From positions 124,001 to 188,000 of the forward strand of contig NZ_JADNYL010000003.1 of NCBI RefSeq assembly GCF_017168195.1: a DNA stretch of 64,000 nt. Reading direction: 5' to 3'. Of this stretch, positions 49,032 through 58,293 are shown one piece after another. Made by a program: the position numbers and the translations under genes. Source of the stretch: Thalassotalea sp. G2M2-11. GTDB lineage: Bacteria > Pseudomonadota > Gammaproteobacteria > Enterobacterales > Alteromonadaceae. The stretch's first letter is position 1. The number at the start of each line of letters is the position of its first letter. Under the pieces are notes generated by a model, which worked only from the letters and a program-made list of their open reading frames with translations, did not search any database and was not told the origin of the DNA.

Positions 49032-49850
49032 TTACTCGTTATTATCTTGAGCCATTTCTTTGGCTCGATCGATTGCTGACGTCATCGCTTTAGCGACTAG
49101 CTGTTCTAAGCCGCCATCAATAAAGGTGGTTAATGCAGCTTGTGTTGTACCACCTTTTGAGGTGACATTTTCTCGTAGTTGACTGATGGCTAGTGGGCTT
49201 TCACAGACCATGGTAGCTGCGCCAATTGCTGTTTGTTGTACTAGCTGGCGACTTTCCTGCTCGGTAAAGCCAAGCGCTTTGGCTTGTTTTTCCATCGCTT
49301 CCATAAATAGAAAGAAATAGGCAGGTGCAGATCCTGAAACGGCAATGATATGATCAATTTCTGCTTCGTTGTTAAGCCATTTAGTGATGCCAACCGAAGA
49401 CATAATTTGTTCAGCCATGTCTATTTGATACTGGTTAGCATGTTCAGAGGCATATAAGCCTGAGACACCTAAACCTACTTGTGACGGAGTGTTAGGCATA
49501 GTACGGATCACTGCACTTGGCTTTACTAATGCTTTTTCAATGGTGCTAATTGAGCAACCTGCAGCTACGGAAATAAAGCACTTATTGCTGATATCCATGG
49601 TTTGACTAATTTGCTGACATACTTGGGCAATTAAGTAGGGTTTGACACCGAGCACGATAATATCAGCAAACTCTGCAGCAGCTAGGTTGTCATCCGTTTC
49701 TAAAATGTTGAGCTGTTGTGCCAAGTTTTTTCGTTTTTCTGGAGATGGATTAGATACCATGATATTGCTTGGAGCATAACCGGTATTTACTAAACCTGTG
49801 ATGATGGCGCTGTTCATGTTGCCAGCACCGATAAATGCGATATTATTCAT
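49032..49850 (-). CDS. proC: Pyrroline-5-carboxylate reductase
   Basis: 272 residues, last step of proline synthesis. N-terminal Rossmann AFIGAGNMNSAIITGL, VLGVKPYL, RTMPNTPSQVGLGVSG, and the C-terminal signature VTSKGGTTQAALT. Soluble decamer in the family. Downstream of yggS. Confidence 0.96.
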   Translation of the reverse strand: MNNIAFIGAGNMNSAIITGLVNTGYAPSNIMVSNPSPEKRKNLAQQLNILETDDNLAAAEFADIIVLGVKPYLIAQVCQQISQTMDISNKCFISVAAGCSISTIEKALVKPSAVIRTMPNTPSQVGLGVSGLYASEHANQYQIDMAEQIMSSVGITKWLNNEAEIDHIIAVSGSAPAYFFLFMEAMEKQAKALGFTEQESRQLVQQTAIGAATMVCESPLAISQLRENVTSKGGTTQAALTTFIDGGLEQLVAKAMTSAIDRAKEMAQDNNE

Positions 49851-49915
49851 AAAAACCTTACTATTTTAAGTCAATGTACTCATTATATAAATTGTCGGTC
49901 ATTCTGTCATAAATC

Positions 49916-50599
49916 TTAGCCAGTAGTTTCTCGTTGACCGAAAATGGCAGTGCCGACGCGTACGATAGTTGAACCATAACTAATTGCCTCGACCATATCA
50001 GAAGACATGCCCATAGATAAAGTATCAACACTGGGATATTGTGCTTGTAATTGATGAAATAACTGTTGCATTTTAGCAAAACTTTTGATGCCATCATTTT
50101 TCTTTGGAATAGCCATAATGCCTCTTAAGGTCAAATTAGGACTATCGTTGGTTAATTGGGCAAGTTCTGCTAACTCATTGACCTTTATACCAGATTTAGA
50201 ATCTTCTTCGCTAATATTTACTTGTAAACAAATATTGAGCGCGGTATCTTGATCACCACGTTGCTCATTTAATCGGGTAATAATTTTTGCTCGGTCAACG
50301 CTATGTACCCAAGAAAATAATTGTGCAATATGGCGCGTTTTATTTGATTGGATAGGGCCAATAAAGTGCCAGTGTATATCAGAAAGGTGGGATAGTTGTT
50401 CAATTTTCTCAACGGCTTCTTGAATATAACTTTCACCAAACATGCGTTGACCCGCTTGGTAGGCTTGTTCAATCATACTAACAGGTTTGGTTTTACTTAC
50501 TGCTAATAAGCTAACATCATCTATACTTCTATGTGCGTGTTGGCATGCTTGGGCGATTTGAGCGTTTACCTGAGCAAGATTATTTTTTATATGAGTCAT
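49916..50599 (-). CDS. yggS: PLP homeostasis protein YggS
   Basis: 227-residue alanine-racemase-fold PLP-binding protein (PLPBP). The PLP lysine is in LLAVSKTKPVSMIEQ; HWHFIGPIQSNKTR and LSMGMSSDMVEAI are family signatures. Buffers pyridoxal phosphate. First gene of the yggS-proC-yggT group, divergent from pilT. Confidence 0.95.
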   Translation of the reverse strand: MTHIKNNLAQVNAQIAQACQHAHRSIDDVSLLAVSKTKPVSMIEQAYQAGQRMFGESYIQEAVEKIEQLSHLSDIHWHFIGPIQSNKTRHIAQLFSWVHSVDRAKIITRLNEQRGDQDTALNICLQVNISEEDSKSGIKVNELAELAQLTNDSPNLTLRGIMAIPKKNDGIKSFAKMQQLFHQLQAQYPSVDTLSMGMSSDMVEAISYGSTIVRVGTAIFGQRETTG

Positions 50600-50671
50600 A
50601 AATTACATTTAAAATTAGTGATTACAGTGTTGTTATTTACTAATGAATAATTAGCTACCAAAGGGGTTTGT

Positions 50672-51715
50672 ATGGATATTACTGAATTACTCGCATTTAG
50701 CGTAGAGAATAATGCATCTGATTTACATCTTTCAACAGGGGTTCCACCTTTAATTCGTGTTGATGGTGATGTCCGTAAACTTAATATTCCAGCGTTTGAT
50801 GCCAAAGACGTCAACGGTTTAGTTTATGATATTATGAATGATAAACAGCGAAAAGAATACGAAGAAAACCTAGAAGTTGACTTTTCCTTTGAAGTTCCTA
50901 ATTTAGCACGTTTTAGGGTTAACGCTTTTAACCAAAATCGAGGCCCATCAGCTGTATTTCGTACTATCCCAAGCAAGGTGTTGTCACTGGATGATTTAGG
51001 TTGCCCAGATATTTTTAGACAAATTTCAGATAAACCTCGTGGCTTAGTGTTAGTTACTGGACCAACAGGTTCGGGTAAATCAACAACCCTAGCGGCAATG
51101 GTCGATTATATTAATAATCATAAGCATGATCATATTCTTACCATTGAAGATCCGATCGAATTTGTCCACGAAAATAAACTTTGTTTGATTAACCAACGGG
51201 AAGTTCATCGCGATACCTTAAGTTTTAATGCCGCACTACGTTCGGCGTTACGTGAAGATCCGGATGTTATTCTTGTTGGTGAGATGCGTGACCTTGAAAC
51301 CATTCGTTTAGCCATGACCGCTGCTGAAACCGGTCATTTAGTGTTTGGTACCTTGCATACTACGTCAGCACCTAAAACGATTGACCGTATTATTGATGTA
51401 TTTCCTGCTGAAGAAAAATCTATGGTACGTTCAATGTTATCAGAGTCTCTACAAGCGGTTATCTCGCAAACACTAGTGAAAAAAATTGGTGGTGGTCGTG
51501 TGGCTGCCCATGAAATTATGATCGGTGTACCTGCGATCCGTAACTTGATACGTGAAGCGAAAGTTGCGCAAATGTATTCAGCGATACAAACTGGTATGCA
51601 ACACGGGATGCAGACCATGGATCAATGTTTACAAAACTTAGTCAATCGCGGAATAATCTCAAAACAAGATGCCATGGATAAAGCTTCTGATAAGAGTCAG
51701 TTTCAAGGGTTTTAA
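50672..51715 (+). CDS. pilT: Type IV pilus retraction ATPase PilT
   Basis: 347-residue hexameric retraction motor at the inner membrane. Walker A GPTGSGKST, Asp box EDPIEFVHE, Walker B EDPDVILVGEMRD, His box TGHLVFGTLHTTSA and the PilT-specific AIRNLIREAK motif are all present. AAGGGG precedes ATG 50672. Confidence 0.97.
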   Translation: MDITELLAFSVENNASDLHLSTGVPPLIRVDGDVRKLNIPAFDAKDVNGLVYDIMNDKQRKEYEENLEVDFSFEVPNLARFRVNAFNQNRGPSAVFRTIPSKVLSLDDLGCPDIFRQISDKPRGLVLVTGPTGSGKSTTLAAMVDYINNHKHDHILTIEDPIEFVHENKLCLINQREVHRDTLSFNAALRSALREDPDVILVGEMRDLETIRLAMTAAETGHLVFGTLHTTSAPKTIDRIIDVFPAEEKSMVRSMLSESLQAVISQTLVKKIGGGRVAAHEIMIGVPAIRNLIREAKVAQMYSAIQTGMQHGMQTMDQCLQNLVNRGIISKQDAMDKASDKSQFQGF

Positions 51716-51728
51716 TAAGGATTGATTG

Positions 51729-52853
51729 ATGAAATTTCATTATTTTTTAGAAAAAATGGTGCAGGAAGAAGCATCCGATTTATTTGTCAGTGCTAAATTA
51801 CCGGTCAGCGCCAAAATTAACGGTGAATTACAAGCGATTGACGAGCATGTGTTAACACCTGAAGAAGCATTAACACTTGTACACAGCTCGATGAATGAGA
51901 AACAAAAGCAGGAATTTGATCGAGATAAAGAGTGTAATTTTGCTATCTCGATTGATGGTATTGGACGATTTCGTGTTTCTGCTTTTTGGCAACGTGATAT
52001 GGCAGGCATGGTAATTCGCCGTATTGTCACAGACATTCCTGATGCAGATGAATTGGGCTTACCGTCGATATTAAAAGATGTGGTGATGAGTAAACGTGGC
52101 TTAGTACTTTTCGTTGGTGGTACCGGTACAGGTAAATCAACGTCGATGGCTGCACTTATTGGTTATCGTAATAAAAATTCACGTGGACACATCTTAACGA
52201 TCGAAGATCCGGTGGAATTTGTCCATGAACACGGCAAGTCGATGATCACTCAACGTGAAGTTGGCTTAGATACAGAAAGTTTTGATGCGGCGCTGAAAAG
52301 TTCGCTTCGTCAAGCGCCTGATGTCATTCTTATTGGTGAGATCCGTAGTCAGGAAATCATGGAACATGCGCTTAGCTTTGCAGAAACAGGGCACTTATGT
52401 ATTGCAACTTTGCATGCGAATAATGCTAACCAAGCAATAGATCGTATTATGCACTTAGTACCTGCTGAGCAACATGGTAAATTAATGTTTGATTTGGCAT
52501 TAAATTTACGTGGCATTGTTGCCCAGCAATTAGTGCCGACAAAAGATGGTAATGGTCGTGTTGCGGCAATAGAAATATTATTAAACTCGCCTTATGTGGC
52601 TGAACTGATTAAAAAAGGTGAGATTGGTAGCATCAAAGAAGTGATGGAAAAATCCAATGAGCTAGGCATGCAAACCTTTGATCAGGCGTTGTTCAATTTA
52701 TATCAGCGTGGTTTGATCAATTATGCCGATGCCATTCATCATGCAGATTCTCCGAATGATTTACGTTTAATGATAAAACTTAGAAGTAATGATCAAGGTG
52801 GTTCTGGTTCCCTTTCAGGTGTCACCATTGATGGTTTAGAGCCAAACGATTAA
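51729..52853 (+). CDS. pilU: PilT-dependent retraction ATPase PilU
   Basis: 374 residues, PilT paralogue that acts with PilT in pilus retraction. Walker A GGTGTGKST, AFAETGHLCIATLHANN, and no AIRNLIRE motif (the position reads SPYVAELIKKGEI). AAGGATT precedes ATG 51729, 13 bases after pilT. Confidence 0.96.
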   Translation: MKFHYFLEKMVQEEASDLFVSAKLPVSAKINGELQAIDEHVLTPEEALTLVHSSMNEKQKQEFDRDKECNFAISIDGIGRFRVSAFWQRDMAGMVIRRIVTDIPDADELGLPSILKDVVMSKRGLVLFVGGTGTGKSTSMAALIGYRNKNSRGHILTIEDPVEFVHEHGKSMITQREVGLDTESFDAALKSSLRQAPDVILIGEIRSQEIMEHALSFAETGHLCIATLHANNANQAIDRIMHLVPAEQHGKLMFDLALNLRGIVAQQLVPTKDGNGRVAAIEILLNSPYVAELIKKGEIGSIKEVMEKSNELGMQTFDQALFNLYQRGLINYADAIHHADSPNDLRLMIKLRSNDQGGSGSLSGVTIDGLEPND

Positions 52854-52862
52854 GACATTGAG

Positions 52863-52892
52863 TCGAGCTTGAGCGAATATCGCGTCAAGCTC
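52863..52892. terminator. Hairpin between pilU and ruvX
   Basis: Ten-base-pair perfect stem TCGAGCTTGA / TCAAGCTCGA with inner GCGA/TCGC. T-rich but interrupted downstream. Likely terminates the convergent pilU and ruvX transcripts. Confidence 0.65.
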
Positions 52893-52917
52893 GATTACTT
52901 TATTCTGTTCTGGTTGA

Positions 52918-53352
52918 TTATTGATACATAGACTCAAAGTAGCTTTCGATTATCAGCCTTGCCGATTCTGCATCAATATTATCTTTTTTTAAATTACGAT
53001 AGCCGCCATGGTGAAATAATTGGGCTTTTGCATCCGCTGTTGTTAGTCGTTCATCTTGAAATTCAACTGGTAATCTAAATTGATTTGCCAGACGGTTACC
53101 AAACTTTTTAGCATCAAAAGTGAGTTGTTGTTCGCTGCCGTCCATATTGAGCGGTAAACCGACAATCAACTTATCAGGTTGCCACTGTGTAATATAGCTT
53201 TGCAATTGCTCTTGGTTAGGAATGCCGTCTTTCGCTTTGATTGAACCTAATGGTGTTGCTGTACCTGTCAGCGCTTGTCCAACCGCAACACCAATGAACT
53301 TTTTACCAAAATCAAAACCTAGTACAGTGTGATTGTTTGCAGGCTTTGTCAT
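52918..53352 (-). CDS. ruvX: Holliday-junction resolvase-like / pre-16S rRNA processing nuclease
   Basis: 144 residues, YqgF/RuvX RNase-H fold. N-terminal [15 protein letters not shown] supplies the first acidic residue, [10 protein letters not shown] and DERLTTADA follow. Needed for 16S rRNA 5' maturation. Its ATG overlaps the yqgE stop by one base. Confidence 0.95.
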   Translation of the reverse strand: MTKPANNHTVLGFDFGKKFIGVAVGQALTGTATPLGSIKAKDGIPNQEQLQSYITQWQPDKLIVGLPLNMDGSEQQLTFDAKKFGNRLANQFRLPVEFQDERLTTADAKAQLFHHGGYRNLKKDNIDAESARLIIESYFESMYQ

Positions 53353-53906
53353 TAGGCATGACCTACATCAGAGGATAAATGTGCCAGATCGATACCTAAC
53401 TTTTCAGTGGCTTTTTGCCAGCGTTGCTCAATCGGGGTTTTAAATAAGATCTCGCTATCAGCAGGCATAGTGAGCCATGAGTTCGCTTTAATTTCTTGCT
53501 CTAATTGGCCTGGCCCCCAACCGGCATAACCGAGTGTCACCATATAATGTGGTGGTGCATCTTCACTGCCTAAGGCCATTAAGATGTCTTTCGAGGTGGT
53601 GATCATAATATCATCACTTAAAGCCAACGAACTGCGCCAGCCTTGTTGTGGGCTATGCAGCACAAAGCCGCGATCGGTTGAAACAGGACCTCCCGTTAGC
53701 ACTTGTTGTGCTAATTCTGGTAAGTCTTGTTTATCTTCGTCAAGCTGCGCTAATAATTCATTGAGTGTGATATTAACCGGTAAATTAATAATCAAACCCA
53801 TTGCACCATCATCATTATGCTCGCAAATATAGGTGACCGTTTTATTAAAATACGGATCATTTAGGCTTGGCATGGCAATAAGAAATTGATTTTCTAAACT
53901 TTCCAT
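53352..53906 (-). CDS. yqgE: YqgE/AlgH family protein
   Basis: 184 residues. [36 protein letters not shown] and [13 protein letters not shown] followed by [14 protein letters not shown] are family signatures. Function not settled; AlgH was linked to alginate regulation in Pseudomonas. Between gshB and ruvX, as in E. coli. Confidence 0.94.
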   Translation of the reverse strand: MESLENQFLIAMPSLNDPYFNKTVTYICEHNDDGAMGLIINLPVNITLNELLAQLDEDKQDLPELAQQVLTGGPVSTDRGFVLHSPQQGWRSSLALSDDIMITTSKDILMALGSEDAPPHYMVTLGYAGWGPGQLEQEIKANSWLTMPADSEILFKTPIEQRWQKATEKLGIDLAHLSSDVGHA

Positions 53907-53925
53907 AAATTACCTCACAACATCG

Positions 53926-54879
53926 TTATTTTGCATGGATCATTTCTTCAATGGCATCCATTAATTTACCGCTGATATTAATGGGGTACGCTGCTTCGAT
54001 CTCTCGAATACAGGTAGGGCTAGTCACATTAATTTCAGTTACTTTGTCACCGATCACGTCTAGTCCTACAAAGTATAGACCACGTTTTTTTAACTCAGGC
54101 GCTATCGTTTCAGCAATCAACTTATCGGAGGCCGATAATGGCCTCGCTTCACCTGTGCCTCCTGCAGCTAAATTGCCTCGTGTTTCACCTTGCGCAGGAA
54201 TGCGGGCAAGGCAGTAGGGCATGGCTTCGCCATTGACAATTAAAATACGTTTGTCGCCATCTTTAATCTCAGGCATATATTCTTGAACCATAGCATATTG
54301 CTTGCCATGGTTAGTTAGGGTTTCGATAATTACGCCGACATTTGGATCTCTCTCATTGATCCTAAAAATAGATGAGCCGCCCATACCATCAAGTGGTTTA
54401 ATGATAATATCTTTTTCTTCTTGGTGAAATGCGCGGATCTGTTCGGCTTTTCGGGTCACTAAAGTTTTAGCACTTAATTCAGGAAACCATGCGGTAAATA
54501 ATTTTTCATTACAGTCTCGCAGGCTTTGGGGTTTATTAATAATTAACGTGCCTGCTTGTTCGGCTCGCTCAAGCATATAAGTGGCGTAAATATACTCAGT
54601 ATCAAAAGGAGGATCTTTACGCATTAGCACGGCATCAAGTGTTTCTAGCGCAATGTCTTCACTGTCGGCGAGCTCATACCAATGATTTTCATCATCAAAC
54701 ACTTTGACCTTTCTGGTGGTCGCACGACATTGACCTTGGAAAAGATAAAGGTCATCCATCTCAATGTAATAAATGTCATAGCCGCGTTTTTGTGCTTCTA
54801 ACATCATTGCCATGGAGGAGTCTTTTTTCACTTTCACTTGTGAAATTGGGTCCATTACTACGCCAAGTTTTATTGTCAT
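53926..54879 (-). CDS. gshB: Glutathione synthetase
   Basis: 317-residue ATP-grasp enzyme joining gamma-Glu-Cys with Gly. LGVVMDPISQVKVKKDSSMAM at the N-terminus, KPLDGMGGSSIFRI (ATP site), GDKRILIVNGEA, RGNLAAGGTGEA and INVTSPTCIREIE. ATG 54879 with AGGAAG upstream fixes the start. Confidence 0.96.
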   Translation of the reverse strand: MTIKLGVVMDPISQVKVKKDSSMAMMLEAQKRGYDIYYIEMDDLYLFQGQCRATTRKVKVFDDENHWYELADSEDIALETLDAVLMRKDPPFDTEYIYATYMLERAEQAGTLIINKPQSLRDCNEKLFTAWFPELSAKTLVTRKAEQIRAFHQEEKDIIIKPLDGMGGSSIFRINERDPNVGVIIETLTNHGKQYAMVQEYMPEIKDGDKRILIVNGEAMPYCLARIPAQGETRGNLAAGGTGEARPLSASDKLIAETIAPELKKRGLYFVGLDVIGDKVTEINVTSPTCIREIEAAYPINISGKLMDAIEEMIHAK

Positions 54880-54939
54880 TTGTCTTCCTGCTTTGCTGAA
54901 AATTGTCTTCCCCATACAGGGGATTAGATGTTTAGATTA

Positions 54940-55686
54940 CTATTTAATATCGCCATAGCGGCATTGTATCGCAGTAATTGCGGTTAATGCCGCGGTTTCG
55001 GTGCGCAATACTCTAGGCCCGAGTAATACATCAATAAAACCTTGCTCACTTGCTTCGACGATTTCATCATCACTTAATCCGCCTTCCGGACCGATTAATA
55101 ACCGTATTTGTTGATTTTCTTTTGGCAAACTCATGATTGAATGTTCAGCCTTTGGATGTAAATTCAATTTTAGTGCATCGCTGTCTTGACTTAACCATTG
55201 TGTCAGCTCTATTGCAGGCTCCACTTTTGGGACGGTACAGCGACCACTTTGCTCACATGCACTGATGACAATTTTTTGCCATTGTTCACACTTTTTCTGT
55301 AAGCGTTCACCTGATAATTTTACCCCACAACGAACAGAAAATAGCGGTGTTATAGTGTTAACACCCAACTCAACCGATTTCTGTAAGGTGAAATCCATGC
55401 GGTCACCTCGTGAAATTGTCTGGCCTAAATGTATATTAACTGGTGATTCATTAGTCACGGCAATAAAATCGATGATCTTTGCCTGAGCTGACTTTTTAGT
55501 GACGTTAACTAATTCAGCCGAAAATTCACCTAACTGCTGGTTAAACGATTGTCCGTTAAATAAAGTGATTTTATCGCCATCACTTAAGCGTAGTACTCTG
55601 ACCGTATGGCCAAAAGCATCGCTGTTTAAATCAATGGTCTCGCCAAGTTGCCATTGTTGATTTTGGTAGATTCTCGGGTTTCGCAT
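54940..55686 (-). CDS. rsmE: 16S rRNA m3U1498 methyltransferase
   Basis: 248 residues. N-terminal PUA-like region then SPOUT methyltransferase with LLIGPEGGLSDDEI and LGPRVLRTETAALTAI, the RsmE knot signatures. First gene of the rsmE-gshB-yqgE-ruvX cluster. Its promoter should lie in the 55687-55948 region on the minus strand. Confidence 0.95.
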   Translation of the reverse strand: MRNPRIYQNQQWQLGETIDLNSDAFGHTVRVLRLSDGDKITLFNGQSFNQQLGEFSAELVNVTKKSAQAKIIDFIAVTNESPVNIHLGQTISRGDRMDFTLQKSVELGVNTITPLFSVRCGVKLSGERLQKKCEQWQKIVISACEQSGRCTVPKVEPAIELTQWLSQDSDALKLNLHPKAEHSIMSLPKENQQIRLLIGPEGGLSDDEIVEASEQGFIDVLLGPRVLRTETAALTAITAIQCRYGDIK

Positions 55687-55827
55687 CGGCTTCTAAAAAT
55701 GATGATGGTTTATAGTGAACATAAGGTCAAAAGTATGGCTTTTCAATGTTTTAATTTTTACTAAGCGGTCAAATGAGGTTAATTTTTCATTTATTGTGAA
55801 TTTTGTTATCATTGCCGGCGGATCAGG

Positions 55828-55857
55828 GCAGTCAATACCAGTATTGGCTGCTTTTTT
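55828..55857 (+). terminator. Orphan plus-strand terminator upstream of trhO
   Basis: Eleven-pair stem GCAGTCAATAC / GTATTGGCTGC (one G-T pair) followed by six Ts at 55852-55857. It lies between the divergent rsmE and trhO genes, where no plus-strand gene ends. Confidence 0.75.
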
Positions 55858-55866
55858 ATTACATAG

Positions 55867-55930
55867 CAAGTGACTCAAACACTTAATTCACTTGGTATCA
55901 TCATCTACAGCGCCAGAATTACGCTCTGGC
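55867..55930 (+). promoter_or_regulatory. Structured leader before trhO
   Basis: Two more inverted repeats follow the terminator: CAAGTGA / TCACTTG (55867-55873, 55888-55894) and GCCAGA / TCTGGC (55912-55917, 55925-55930), the last ending 18 bases before the trhO start. They may form leader hairpins. Confidence 0.4.
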
Positions 55931-55948
55931 AAGCTCAATGGGTATATT

Positions 55949-56929
55949 ATGCAAAACATCTCTGTATGCGCACTTTATAAATTTGTGCGTTTGGAAAATT
56001 TCGAACAATTAAAAACACCGCTATTAAATGTTATGCTTGCGCATGATGTTAAAGGTACTTTGCTGTTAGCACATGAAGGTATCAATGGTACGATCGCAGG
56101 GCCTCAAGCAGGGATTGATGCTGTGTTAGCGCACCTTGCACAAGATGAACGCTTAGGCGAAATATCACATAAATATTCATATGCAAATGACAATCCTTTT
56201 CAACGTTCAAAAGTTAAACTGAAAAAAGAAATTGTCACCATGGGGGTAGAAGGCATTGACCCAAGGTTAACCGTGGGAACTTACGTTAAACCCAAAGATT
56301 GGAATGCGCTAATTTCAGATCCTGAAGTACTATTAATCGATACGCGCAATGATTATGAAGTTGAAATCGGTACTTTTGAAAATGCGGTAAATCCCAATAC
56401 CGAAACGTTTCGTGAGTTTCCTCAGTACGTTGCTGAAAACTTGGATAAAAACAAACATAAGAAAGTTGCGATGTTTTGTACCGGTGGTATTCGCTGTGAA
56501 AAATCAACGGCTTACCTTAAAGAACAGGGCTTTGATGAGGTCTATCATCTTGAAGGCGGTGTTTTAAAGTACTTAGAAGAAGTCGAGCAAGAGCAGTCAA
56601 TGTGGCAAGGCGATTGTTTCGTATTTGATGGTCGTGTTGCAGTTGGGCATGGTCTTGAACAAGGGCAATATGATCAATGTTTTGCTTGTCGCTATCCGAT
56701 AACTGAGCAAGATAAACAAAGCGAGCATTACGTGAAAGGGGTGTCTTGTCCTAAATGTATTGATAAGTACACAGAGGAACAACGTAGCCGTTTTGCTGAA
56801 CGTGAACGACAAATCAATTTAGCAAAAGCGCGTGGTGAATCACACATCGGTGGTGATATAGCACAAACTATTGAGCAGCGTCGAATAGAAAAATTAGCCC
56901 AAAAGAACGCCCAAGCGAAAAAATCTTAA
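55949..56929 (+). CDS. trhO: tRNA uridine(34) hydroxylase TrhO
   Basis: 326 residues, rhodanese-domain protein (YceA type) that hydroxylates U34 of tRNA to ho5U. TrhO domain [15 protein letters not shown], then rhodanese with Cys177 in [16 protein letters not shown] and a C-terminal Cys cluster ([16 protein letters not shown]). ATG 55949 chosen by alignment to family N-termini; SD is weak. Upstream hairpins suggest leader control. Confidence 0.93.
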   Translation: MQNISVCALYKFVRLENFEQLKTPLLNVMLAHDVKGTLLLAHEGINGTIAGPQAGIDAVLAHLAQDERLGEISHKYSYANDNPFQRSKVKLKKEIVTMGVEGIDPRLTVGTYVKPKDWNALISDPEVLLIDTRNDYEVEIGTFENAVNPNTETFREFPQYVAENLDKNKHKKVAMFCTGGIRCEKSTAYLKEQGFDEVYHLEGGVLKYLEEVEQEQSMWQGDCFVFDGRVAVGHGLEQGQYDQCFACRYPITEQDKQSEHYVKGVSCPKCIDKYTEEQRSRFAERERQINLAKARGESHIGGDIAQTIEQRRIEKLAQKNAQAKKS

Positions 56930-56940
56930 GCGTTCTCGCA

Positions 56941-58293
56941 TTAAAAGATCAGAGTGAATGTTGTTCCTGTATTACATTCACTCTGCACTTTAATGTGCCC
57001 CCCATGGGCTAGCATGACTTGACGTGTTAGTGCCAACCCAACGCCTGAACCATTTCGCTTGGTCGTGAAAAAAGGCACAAATATTTTATCAATGGTGTGC
57101 TTTTCAATGCCGACACCATTGTCGGCGATTTCGATCATCACATGGCCGCGTTTATTCAGTTTTGCCCGAATATCAATTATGCCATTCGCCTTGTCTTGCA
57201 CGGCATGCTCAGCATTTTGCAATAAATTAATCAACACCTGTTCCACCATATTTGGATCAATGTAAACATCCAGTGTTGAAGGTGCAATATCAATCGTTAG
57301 CTCAATATTTTTTTCTTGCCATGATTGGGTGGCTAGCACTTTTACCTGCTCGAGTAATTCGCTGATGTTAACTGTTTTACGATCGGGTGCTGGTAAATGG
57401 GTTAAGCGGCGATAACTGCCAACAAAATTCATTAACCCGTCACTACGGTTAGCAACGGTTTGAACGGCATTGGCAACATCATCCAACTCTTCTGTAAATG
57501 TCGGTAGCTGAGATGTTTGTTGTTTTATATCATCAATTAAATCTACCGCTGTTTTGGCTAATGAGGCAACTGGCGTAATACTGTTCATGATTTCATGAGT
57601 TAATACCTTGACTAAGTCTTGCCATGCCGTCAGTTGGGCGCTGTCTAACTCTGTTTGGATGTCCTGCATACTGACCAGTATTTCTTGTGACTGATGGGTG
57701 GTGATTTGCGTGGTTGAGACATTGAGTCGATGCGCCATGCCATCAATATAAACGTCGATCAGTTTCGTTTCGCCAATCGTCATCGTTGCTAGCTGTTGAG
57801 CAAATGAATCATTAAATTGGCTTAGATCGGATAATTTAGTGACGGTATTACTACCAAATAATTTTCGAGCGGCATTATTCCATAGTGTCACTCGTTGATC
57901 GCTATGGTAGCTAATTAACGGTACGGGGACATGTTCTACAATGGCTTTCAGGTGTTTATATTCTTCTTCCTGACTCGCCCGTTCAGTTTGTAGGTGGTGT
58001 AAAATTTCATCGAATGTTTTCCCAAGCTCACCAAACCCTGTGCCTAAATCGGCTAAAGCAAAACGTTGTGAGAAATCTTTATAGCGCGCGGCATCTAAAA
58101 AGCGGGTCAGCTCTTCATTGGTTTTTTTGACAAAGCGAAATAGCTCAGTAAGTAACAGGACGATGACAATGCACATTAACAAGGTTGCGGCATGAAATCC
58201 TGGTGTGCTGATAAAATATACCAGTGAGAGTATTGCCAAAATCACAATGACGGTTCGACTAATGATCAATAATGAAAAACGTTTAAAGCCCAT
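56941..58293 (-). CDS. Membrane sensor histidine kinase
   Basis: 450 residues. Two membrane segments (about 8-28 and 34-56) with almost no periplasmic loop, a PAS domain (about 114-210: VPVPLISYHSDQRVTLWNNAARKLFG), His233 in LTHEIMNSITPV and an HATPase domain (LLQNAEHAV, DNGVGIEKH, GSGVGLAL). The short loop suggests it senses a membrane or cytoplasmic signal. Its 5' end overlaps the response-regulator gene by 11 bases, a tight two-gene operon. Confidence 0.93.
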   Translation of the reverse strand: MGFKRFSLLIISRTVIVILAILSLVYFISTPGFHAATLLMCIVIVLLLTELFRFVKKTNEELTRFLDAARYKDFSQRFALADLGTGFGELGKTFDEILHHLQTERASQEEEYKHLKAIVEHVPVPLISYHSDQRVTLWNNAARKLFGSNTVTKLSDLSQFNDSFAQQLATMTIGETKLIDVYIDGMAHRLNVSTTQITTHQSQEILVSMQDIQTELDSAQLTAWQDLVKVLTHEIMNSITPVASLAKTAVDLIDDIKQQTSQLPTFTEELDDVANAVQTVANRSDGLMNFVGSYRRLTHLPAPDRKTVNISELLEQVKVLATQSWQEKNIELTIDIAPSTLDVYIDPNMVEQVLINLLQNAEHAVQDKANGIIDIRAKLNKRGHVMIEIADNGVGIEKHTIDKIFVPFFTTKRNGSGVGLALTRQVMLAHGGHIKVQSECNTGTTFTLIF

